64,000 nt of DNA from Bolinopsis microptera. Its lineage: Eukaryota; Ctenophora; Tentaculata; Lobata; Bolinopsidae. The stretch is from contig NC_087084.1 in the NCBI RefSeq assembly GCF_026151205.1, positions 720,312 through 784,311 of the forward strand, given 5' to 3'. Under the pieces are notes generated by a model. It searched no databases, was not told where the DNA came from, and saw only the letters and a program-made list of their open reading frames with translations. Positions 1 to 11,700 of the stretch are shown piece after piece. Positions within the stretch are counted from its first letter, which is position 1, and the number at the start of each line of letters is the position of its first letter. The position numbers and the translations under genes are program-made.

Positions 1-3000
1 TAACACAGTACATTATTAAAATAAGGTGGGTACCCTGAGAGCGTAGTTACAATAACACAGTACATTATTAAAATAAGGTGGGTACCCTGAGAGCGTAGTT
101 ACAATAACATAGTACATTATTAAAATAAGGTGGGTACCCTGAGAGCGTAGTTACAATAACACAGTACATTATTAAAATAAGGTGGGCACCCTGAGAGCGT
201 AGTTACAATAACACAGTACATTATTAAAATAAGGTGGGGACCCTGAGAGCGTAGTTACAATAACATAGTACATTATTAAAATAAGGTGGGTACCCTGAGA
301 GCGTAGTTACAATAACACAGTACATTATTAAAATAAGGTGTTCACCCTGAGAGCGTAGTTACAATAACATAGTACATTATTAAAATAAGGTGGGTACCCT
401 GAGAGCATAGTTACAATAACACAGTACATTATTAAAATAAGGTGGGTACCCTGAGAGCATAGTTACAATAGCACAGTACATTATTAAAATAAGGTGGGTA
501 CCCTGAGAGCATAGTTACAATAACACAGTACATTATTAAAATAAGGTGGGTACCCTGAGAGCATAGTTACAATAACACAGTACATTATTAAAATAAGGTG
601 GGTACCCTGAGAGCGTAGTTACAATAACACAGTACATTATTAAAATAAGGTGGGTACCCTGAGAGCGTAGTTACAATAACACAGTACATTATTAAAATAA
701 GGTGGGTACCCTGAGAGCGTAGTTACAATAACACAGTACATTATTAAAATAAGGTGGGTACCCTGAGAGCATAGTTACAATAACATAGTACATTATTAAA
801 ATAAGGTGGGTACCCTGAGAGGGTAGTTACAATAACATAGTACATTATTAAAATAAGGTGGGTACCCTGAGAGCGTAGTTACAATAACACAGTACATTAT
901 TAAAATAAGGCGGGTACCCTGAGAGCGTAGTTACAATAACACAGTACATTATTAAAATAAGGTGGGTACCCTGAGAGCGTAGTTACAATAACACAGTACA
1001 TTATTAAAATAAGGTGGGTACCCTGAGAGCGTAGTTACAATAACATAGTACATTATTAAAATAAGGTGATCACCCTGAGAGCGTAGTTACAATAACACAG
1101 TACATTATTAAAATAAGGTGGGTACCCTGAGAGCGTAGTTACAATAACACAGTACATTATTAAAATAAGGTGGGTACCCTGAGAGCGTAGTTACAATAAC
1201 ACAGTACATTATTAAAATAAGGTGATCACCCTGAGAGCGTAGTTACAATAACACAGTACATTATTAAAATAAGGTGGGCACCCTGAGAGCGTAGTTACAA
1301 TAACACAGTACATTATTAAAATAAGGTGGGTACCCTGAGAGCGTAGTTACAATAACACAGTACATTATTAAAATAAGGTGGGTACCCTGAGAGCGTAGTT
1401 ACAATAACACAGTACATTATTAAAATAAGGCGGGTACCCTGAGAGCGTAGTTACAATAACACAGTACATTATTAAAATAAGGCGGGTACCCTGAGAGCGT
1501 AGTTACAATAACACAGTACATTATTAAAATAAGGTGGGTACCCTGAGAGCGTAGTTACAATAACACAGTACATTATTAAAATAAGGTGGGTACCCTGAGA
1601 GCGTAGTTACAATAACACAGTACATTATTAAAATAAGGTGGGTACCCTGAGAGCGTAGTTACAATAACACAGTACATTATTAAAATAAGGTGGGTACCCT
1701 GAGAGCGTAGTTACAATAACACAGTACATTATTAAAATAAGGTGGGTACCCTGAGAGCGTAGTTACAATAACACAGTACATTATTAAAATAAGGTGGGTA
1801 CCCTGAGAGCGTAGTTACAATAACACAGTACATTATTAAAATAAGGTTATCACCCTGAGAGCGTAGTAACAATAACACAGTACATTATTAAAATAAGGTG
1901 GGTACCCTGAGAGCGTAGTTACAATAACACAGTACATTATTAAAATAAGGTGGGTACCCTGAGAGCGTAGTTACAATAACATAGTACATTATTAAAATAA
2001 GGCGGGTACCCTGAGAGCGTAGTTACAATAACACAGTACATTATTAAAATAAGGTGGGTACCCTGAGAGCGTAGTTACAATAACACAGTACATTATTAAA
2101 ATAAGGTGGGTACCCTGAGAGCGTAGTTACAATAACACAGTACATTATTAAAATAAGGTGGGTACCCTGAGAGCGTAGTTACAATAACACAGTACATTAT
2201 TAAAATAAGGTGGGTACCCTGAGAGCGTAGTTACAATAACACAGTACATTATTAAAATAAGGCGGGTACCCTGAGAGCGTAGTTACAATAACACAGTACA
2301 TTATTAAAATAAGGTGGGTACCCTGAGAGCGTAGTTACAATAACACAGTACATTATTAAAATAAGGTGGGTACCCTGAGAGCGTAGTTACAATAACACAG
2401 TACATTATTAAAATAAGGTGGGTACCCTGAGAGCGTAGTTACAATAACACAGTACATTATTAAAATAAGGCGGGTACCCTGAGAGCGTAGTTACAATAAC
2501 ACAGTACATTATTAAAATAAGGTGGGTACCCTGAGAGCGTAGTTACAATAACACAGTACATTATTAAAATAAGGTGGGTACCCTGAGAGCGTAGTTACAA
2601 TAACACAGTACATTATTAAAATAAGGTGGGTACCCTGAGAGCGTAGTTACAATAACACAGTACATTATTAAAATAAGGTGGGTACCCTGAGAGCGTAGTT
2701 ACAATAACACAGTACATTATTAAAATAAGGTGGGTACCCTGAGAGCGTAGTTACAATAACACAGTACATTATTAAAATAAGGTGGGTACCCTGAGAGCGT
2801 AGTTACAATAACACAGTACATTATTAAAATAAGGTGGGTACCCTGAGAGCGTAGTTACAATAACACAGTACATTATTAAAATAAGGTGGGTACCCTGAGA
2901 GCGTAGTTACAATAACATAGTACATTATTAAAATAAGGTGGGTACCCTGAGAGCGTAGTTACAATAACACAGTACATTATTAAAATAAGGTGGGTACCCT

Positions 3001-6000
3001 GAGAGCGTAGTTACAATAACACAGTACATTATTAAAATAAGGTGGGTACCCTGAGAGCGTAGTTACAATAACACAGTACATTATTAAAATAAGGTGGGTA
3101 CCCTGAGAGCGTAGTTACAATAACACAGTACATTATTAAAATAAGGTGGGTACCCTGAGAGCGTAGTTACAATAACACAGTACATTATTAAAATAAGGTG
3201 GGTACCCTGAGAGCGTAGTTACAATAACATAGTACATTATTAAAATAAGGCGGGTACCCTGAGAGCGTAGTTACAATAACACAGTACATTATTAAAATAA
3301 GGTGGGTACCCTGAGAGCGTAGTTACAATAACACAGTACATTATTAAAATAAGGTGGGTACCCTGAGAGCGTAGTTACAATAACATAGTACATTATTAAA
3401 ATAAGGCGGGTACCCTGAGAGCGTAGTTACAATAACACAGTACATTATTAAAATAAGGTGGGTACCCTGAGAGCGTAGTTACAATAACACAGTACATTAT
3501 TAGAATAAGGTGGGTACCCTGAGAGCGTAGTTACAATAACATAGTACATTATTAAAATAAGGTGGGTACCCTGAGAGCGTAGTTACAATAACACAGTACA
3601 TTATTAAAATAAGGCGGGTACCCTGAGAGCGTAGTTACAATAACACAGTACATTATTAAAATAAGGTGGGTACCCTGAGAGCGTAGTTACAATAACATAG
3701 TACATTATTAAAATAAGGTGGGTACCCTGAGAGCGTAGTTACAATAACATAGTACATTATTAAAATAAGGTGGGTACCCTGAGAGCGTAGTTACAATAAC
3801 ATAGTACATTATTAAAATAAGGTGGGGACCCTGAGAGCGTAGTTACAATAACACAGTACATTATTAAAATAAGGTGGGTACCCTGAGAGCGTAGTTACAA
3901 TAACACAGTACATTATTAAAATAAGGTGGGTACCCTGAGAGCGTAGTTACAATAACACAGTACATTATTAAAATAAGGTGGGTACCCTGAGAGCGTAGTT
4001 ACAATAACACAGTACATTATTAAAATAAGGTGGGTACCCTGAGAGCGTAGTTACAATAACACAGTACATTATTAAAATAAGGTGGGTACCCTGAGAGCGT
4101 AGTTACAATAACACAGTACATTATTAAAATAAGGTGGGTACCCTGAGAGCGTAGTTACAATAACACAGTACATTATTAAAATAAGGTGGGTACCCTGAGA
4201 GCGTAGTTACAATAACACAGTACATTATTAAAATAAGGTGGGTACCCTGAGAGCGTAGTTACAATAACACAGTACATTATTAAAATAAGGTGGGTACCCT
4301 GAGAGCGTAGTTACAATAACATAGTACATTATTAAAATAAGGTGGGTACCCTGAGAGCGTAGTTACAATAACACAGTACATTATTAAAATAAGGTGGGTA
4401 CCCTGAGAGCGTAGTTACAATAACACAGTACATTATTAAAATAAGGTGGGTACCCTGAGAGCGTAGTTACAATAACACAGTACATTATTAAAATAAGGTG
4501 GGTACCCTGAGAGCGTAGTTACAATAACACAGTCCATTATTAAAATAAGGCGGGTACCCTGAGAGCGTAGTTACAATAACACAGTACATTATTAAAATAA
4601 GGTGGATACCCTGAGAGCGTAGTTACAATAACACAGTACATTATTAAAATAAGGTGGGTACCCTGAGAGCGTAGTTACAATAACACAGTACATTATTAAA
4701 ATAAGGTGGGTACCCTGAGAGCGTAGTTACAATAACATAGTACATTATTAAAATAAGGTGGGTACCCTGAGAGCGTAGTTACAATAACACAGTACATTAT
4801 TAAAATAAGGTGGGTACCCTGAGAGCGTAGTTACAATAACACAGTACATTATTAAAATAAGGCGGGTACCCTGAGAGCGTAGTTACAATAACACAGTACA
4901 TTATTAAAATAAGGTGGGTACCCTGAGAGCGTAGTTACAATAACACAGTACATTATTAAAATAAGGCGGGTACCCTGAGAGCGTAGTTACAATAACACAG
5001 TACATTATTAAAATAAGGTGGGTACCCTGAGAGCGTAGTTACAATAACACAGTACATTATTAAAATAAGGTGGGTACCCTGAGAGCGTAGTTACAATAAC
5101 ACAGTACATTATTAAAATAAGGCGGGTACCCTGAGAGCGTAGTTACAATAACACAGTACATTATTAAAATAAGGTGGGTACCCTGAGAGCGTAGTTACAA
5201 TAACACAGTACATTATTAAAATAAGGTGTTCACCCTGAGAGCGTAGTTACAATAACACAGTACATTATTAAAATAAGGTGGGTACCCTGAGAGCGTAGTT
5301 ACAATAACACAGTACATTATTAAAATAAGGTGTTCACCCTGAGAGCGTAGTTACAATAACACAGTACATTATTAAAATAAGGTGGGTACCCTGAGAGCGT
5401 AGTTACAATAACACAGTACATTATTAAAATAAGGTGATCACCCTGAGAGCGTAGTTACAATAACATAGTACATTATTAAAATAAGGTGATCACCCTGAGA
5501 GCGTAGTTACAATAACACAGTACATTATTAAAATAAGGTGATCACCCTGAGAGCGTAGTTACAATAACACAGTACATTATTAAAATAAGGTGGGTACCCT
5601 GAGAGCGTAGTTACAATAACACAGTACATTATTAAAATAAGGCGGGTACCCTGAGAGCGTAGTTACAATAACACAGTACATTATTAAAATAAGGTGATCA
5701 CCCTGAGAGCGTAGTTACAATAACATAGTACATTATTAAAATAAGGTGATCACCCTGAGAGCGTAGTTACAATAACACAGTACATTATTAAAATAAGGCG
5801 GGTACCCTGAGAGCGTAGTTACAATAACACAGTACATTATTAAAATAAGGTGATCACCCTGAGAGCGTAGTTACAATAACATAGTACATTATTAAAATAA
5901 GGTGATCACCCTGAGAGCGTAGTTACAATAACACAGTACATTATTAAAATAAGGTGATCACCCTGAGAGCGTAGTTACAATAACATAGTACATTATTAAA

Positions 6001-8740
6001 ATAAGGTGATCACCCTGAGAGCGTAGTTACAATAACACAGTACATTATTAAAATAAGGTGATCACCCTGAGAGCGTAGTTACAATAACATAGTACATTAT
6101 TAAAATAAGGTGATCACCCTGAGAGCGTAGTTACAATAACATAGTACATTATTAAAATAAGGTGGGTACCCTGAGAGCGTAGTTACAATAACACAGTACA
6201 TTATTAAAATAAGGTGGGTACCCTGAGAGCGTAGTTACAATAACATAGTACATTATTAAAATAAGGTGATCACCCTGAGAGCGTAGTTACAATAACACAG
6301 TACATTATTAAAATAAGGCGGGTACCCTGAGAGCGTAGTTACAATAACACAGTACATTATTAAAATAAGGTGATCACCCTGAGAGCGTAGTTACAATAAC
6401 ACAGTACATTATTAAAATAAGGTGATCACCCTGAGAGCGTAGTTACAATAACACAGTACATTATTAAAATAAGGTGGGTACCCTGAGAGCGTAGTTACAA
6501 TAACACAGTACATTATTAAAATAAGGCGGGTACCCTGAGAGCGTAGTTACAATAACATAGTACATTATTAAAATAAGGTGATCACCCTGAGAGCGTAGTT
6601 ACAATAACACAGTACATTATTAAAATAAGGTGATCACCCTGAGAGCGTAGTTACAATAACATAGTACATTATTAAAATAAGGTGATCACCCTGAGAGCGT
6701 AGTTACAATAACACAGTACATTATTAAAATAAGGTGATCACCCTGAGAGCGTAGTTACAATAACATAGTACATTATTAAAATAAGGTGATCACCCTGAGA
6801 GCGTAGTTACAATAACATAGTACATTATTAAAATAAGGTGGGTACCCTGAGAGCGTAGTTACAATAACACAGTACATTATTAAAATAAGGTGGGTACCCT
6901 GAGAGCGTAGTTACAATAACATAGTACATTATTAAAATAAGGTGATCACCCTGAGAGCGTAGTTACAATAACACAGTACATTATTAAAATAAGGCGGGTA
7001 CCCTGAGAGCGTAGTTACAATAACACAGTACATTATTAAAATAAGGTGATCACCCTGAGAGCGTAGTTACAATAACACAGTACATTATTAAAATAAGGTG
7101 ATCACCCTGAGAGCGTAGTTACAATAACACAGTACATTATTAAAATAAGGTGGGTACCCTGAGAGCGTAGTTACAATAACACAGTACATTATTAAAATAA
7201 GGCGGGTACCCTGAGAGCGTAGTTACAATAACACAGTACATTATTAAAATAAGGTGATCACCCTGAGAGCGTAGTTACAATAACACAGTACATTATTAAA
7301 ATAAGGTGGGTACCCTGAGAGCGTAGTTACAATAACACAGTACATTATTAAAATAAGGTGGGTACCCTGAGAGCGTAGTTACAATAACACAGTACATTAT
7401 TAAAATAAGGTGATCACCCTGAGAGCGTAGTTACAATAACATAGTACATTATTAAAATAAGGTGATCACCCTGAGAGCGTAGTTACAATAACACAGTACA
7501 TTATTAAAATAAGGTGATCACCCTGAGAGCGTAGTTACAATAACATAGTACATTATTAAAATAAGGTGATCACCCTGAGAGCGTAGTTACAATAACACAG
7601 TACATTATTAAAATAAGGTGATCACCCTGAGAGCGTAGTTACAATAACATAGTACATTATTAAAATAAGGTGATCACCCTGAGAGCGTAGTTACAATAAC
7701 ATAGTACATTATTAAAATAAGGTGATCACCCTGAGAGCGTAGTTACAATAACACAGTACATTATTAAAATAAGGCGGGTACCCTGAGAGCGTAGTTACAA
7801 TAACACAGTACATTATTAAAATAAGGTGGGTACCCTGAGAGCGTAGTTACAATAACACAGTACATTATTAAAATAAGGCGGGTACCCTGAGAGCGTAGTT
7901 ACAATAACACAGTACATTATTAAAATAAGGTGGGTACCCTGAGAGCGTAGTTACAATAACACAGTACATTATTAAAATAAGGTGGGTACCCTGAGAGCGT
8001 AGTTACAATAACATAGTACATTATTAAAATAAGGCGGGTACCCTGAGAGCGTAGTTACAATAACACAGTACATTATTAAAATAAGGTGGGTACCCTGAGA
8101 GCGTAGTTACAATAACACAGTACATTATTAAAATAAGGTGGGTACCCTGAGAGCGTAGTTACAATAACACAGTACATTATTAAAATAAGGCGGGTACCCT
8201 GAGAGCGTAGTTACAATAACACAGTACATTATTAAAATAAGGTGGGTACCCTGAGAGCGTAGTTACAATAACACAGTACATTATTAAAATAAGGTGGGTA
8301 CCCTGAGAGCGTAGTTACAATAACACAGTACATTATTAAAATAAGGCGGGTACCCTGAGAGCGTAGTTACAATAACACAGTACATTATTAAAATAAGGTG
8401 GGTACCCTGAGAGCGTAGTTACAATAACACAGTACATTATTAAAATAAGGTGGGTACCCTGAGAGCGTAGTTACAATAACACAGTACATTATTAAAATAA
8501 GGCGGGTACCCTGAGAGCGTAGTTACAATAACACAGTACATTATTAAAATAAGGTGGGTACCCTGAGAGCGTAGTTACAATAACACAGTACATTATTAAA
8601 ATAAGGTGGGTACCCTGAGAGCGTAGTTACAATAACACAGTACATTATTAAAATAAGGTGGGTACCCTGAGAGCGTAGTTACAATAACACAGTACATTAT
8701 TAAAATAAGGTGGGTACCCTGAGAGCGTAGTTACAATAAC
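1..8740. repeat. 52-bp satellite array 1 (168 units, clean)
   Basis: About 168 direct copies of a 52-bp unit run from the window edge to 8740. The unit reads TAACACAGTACATTATTAAA, then ATAAGGTGGGTACCCTGAGA, then GCGTAGTTACAA. Every unit start I checked falls at 52(n-1)+1, so I see no indel in 8.7 kb. Variation is limited to a few positions: AACAC/AACAT, GGTG/GGCG, GCGTAG/GCATAG, and the core GGTACC, which can be ATCACC, TTCACC, GGCACC or GGGACC. The array extends beyond position 1. Its right end lies within 3 bases of the 5' splice site of the VPS13B exon at 8743, so it occupies an intron of that minus-strand gene. Confidence 0.98.
5877..7228. repeat. Higher-order repeat: two identical 13-unit (676-bp) blocks
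   Basis: I scored each 52-bp unit by its C/T position and core type. Units 114-126 (5877-6552) and units 127-139 (6553-7228) then show the same 13-unit series. It runs tA cA tA cA tA tW cW tA cC cA cA cW cC, where A is the ATCACC core, W is GGTACC, and C is the GGCGGGTACC form. This is a recent tandem duplication of a multi-unit block, as in higher-order satellite repeats. Confidence 0.9.
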
Positions 8741-8742
8741 AC

Positions 8743-11700
8743 AGTTTAGTAGTGAGCGAGTGTTGTGCTCCCAGCTTGGTAAGCTGTGAGACCCACAGAG
8801 GGGCGTGCTGGTCCAGGTCAACGCGCGAGCACGTGTAGAACATGCAAACTGGGTGGGTACCGTCTCCCTCTCTGTACGTGGGGTTATTCAATTAGGTAAT
8901 TAGTGGGTTATTCAATCAGGTAATTAGTGGGTTATTCAATTAGGTAATTAATTATTCAATTATGTAATTAGTGGGGTTATACAATTAGGTAATTAGTGGG
9001 TTATTCAATTAGGTAATTAATATTCTTTATTGTAAATAGACGATCAATTTTCATTTTATTCAGGTTGGTGTTCAAGTAAATAAAAACTAATACACTTAAT
9101 AAACAAAATTACCTTTGTTGTGCAGCTGTACAGATGGCTTAAGTGACGTAACAAGAGAAAGAGAAAGAGAAAGTGAAAGTGAAAGTAGCTAACCTAACGT
9201 TGCTCCCTGAGAGATACACAGTAGCACCTAGACACGTAACACTCAGGTGAGACATGACGTGTAGTCGTGTGGTGGAGACAGCACGTTTAGGGTTGGGTTG
9301 GGCGGGCAGACGCTCAAACAGGGCCCACATCGTCTGGGAGAGGTATTATATTATATTTACTTATTTACTTTAGGTAAAATAGCACAAAATGTCTGGAAAT
9401 TCAAAGTTTAACAATTATTACTTTGCAGTCTCGAATGTGAAGGAGACTGAGTGATCGAGGAGCTGAAAGAGAGAAAGAACAAGGAAAGAAAGAGAAAGTG
9501 AAAGAGAAAGAAAAAGCAAACCTTGGAGTTAAAGAAGAGGGAGAGGGAGTTGAGGATGGAGTTATTAAGGAATACAGTAAACTTGTTAGCTACCATTCGT
9601 ATCTCAAACAACTCGGTCTCGTTTCTTTCCAATCTGTCCAATTCGTCCCTGATTTATAGAGATCATTTATTTAATAACTGTAATTTATTTTAATAACTGT
9701 ATAGATTAAAACTTTAAAACTATGTCTTCATCGACCGCCTTCACTATTTTCGCTAATAAAGCATGTACAACCAAACTCTGATTAACCATTTCCTCCAAAC
9801 TTTACGGTAACTCGGGGTTAACCTCACTTAATATTAGCACTATATTGATTATGGTGTGTTGGTGTACAAGATACAAGATATAACGCTGTTTATATTCACC
9901 ACACCATAGTGCAAGAAAATTTCAAGTGAAAGGGATGATAACAATATAGTAAAGGTTGTGTATTTGTACTCACAAAGGGCGCTGTTTGAACTCAGGTATA
10001 ATGTTTAACATACAGAGCCACAGAGCACGGAACTTGGTGAACTTTAGTGTCTCCTCCTCGGTAGCGTGTCTCTTGTCCTGAGTTAACGGAGTTTTCTTTA
10101 ATTAACTTAGTTTTAATTAATTAATAAGTTAATGTAGTTTTCTTTAATTAACTTAGTTTTAATTAATTAATAAGTTAATGTAGTTGTATTTCATTAATTA
10201 ATTACCATATTATTTACACAGATTGTATCACCTCATAGTCTAGTTGAGGCAGCAGGTCGAACAGGGAGCCCTCTGTTAATGTACTCATAGTATCCACCTC
10301 AACATCTCCGAACACAAACATTTGCTCCTTCTGAAACCATTAATCATTATTAACATTGTAAATCAGGGTTTAAAGGTTTAATACCATACTTAAATCAGGG
10401 TTCATGGCATACCAAACTTGTAAAGGGAAAATTAAATTTTGGTTTTCGGTGGTTGGTTTCTGTAAATGGACTAATTTTCTGTTAAAGGGCTGGCAACTCA
10501 TTAAACAACTAAATAACTAACTCATTAAATAACTAACTCATTAACTCATTAAATAACTAAATAACTAAATAACTAACTAAATAACTAACTAACTAACTAA
10601 TTTTCACTAATTAACTAACATGGTGAGAGAGGTTTGCAGTTAAACTACACACTCCCAATGTGAAATGAGAGTAGTAGTATCCCTTAGCAACGCACTCCAT
10701 CGCTAAACCTCGTATCTTCATGTTCAGGAACGGAGTGAACTGGTACTTTGCTGACCTGAGCCACATTTATAATTTAACTAAATATATATATAATATATAA
10801 TATATATATAATAATATAGAGAACATAGTTATTTGCGATAGTTAACCAAGAACACACTGGTTACCCCTAGTAGATTATTAACCGACATTAGGCCATTATA
10901 TTATCAAACCACCAGTACAGTGTTCACTGATGTATATAAAATACAGTTCATTCTCCAAGAATCAAACCTAGAACAACATATTGATCTACACACTGTGACA
11001 TCTTACTATATATAAAGCGAGACGATATATATATATATATATTTGTGCCATTTTACTGACACCACGGCATCAACTTTAACGCGACTTTCCGCAAAAACCG
11101 TAAAAGATATACAACTGAAACTTTTTTGACTGGGTCAAATGCTTTTATGCTTTTCAAATCAGCATGAAAAAATAAAAAATTGGCCAAGGAATAAGAGTTT
11201 TAGAGCCCAAAATTTGGACCCCCAAGTGGTGTCAAAAACGCGAATTAAATAGGTAATAATTATTTTAGTCTCTTGAGTCTTGACACCATTTTAGGGTTAT
11301 ACGGGTTCCTGCTAGTAAAGCTAACCTCTTTCTGCGCTGAGCTAGAACTTGTGTACATGAGATATTGAAACTCTTAACAAAGAGAGAGAAGTTGAAGAGC
11401 ATTTCAGCAGGAGGAGCGGGGGAGACTCCGTAGTCCTCATATGCTGCCATTCCTAGCATACTCCACCCCCAACCAATCCAACCTGGGGACATATAATATA
11501 TCCTTGTGTTTGACTACAGAACACAAAATATATATCATTGTGTAGGACTACAGAACACAAAATATATCATTGTGTTCGACTACACAACACAGAATATATA
11601 TCATTGTGTTTGACTAAATTACATAAAATATATCTGTGTGTTCGACTACACAACACAGAATATATCCTTGTGTTTGACTATTACCTTCCTCGTCAGCTGA

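Noticed and set aside
1-8740. CRISPR array
   Set aside because: Units are contiguous 52-bp copies without unique spacers, and the genes around are eukaryotic with introns.
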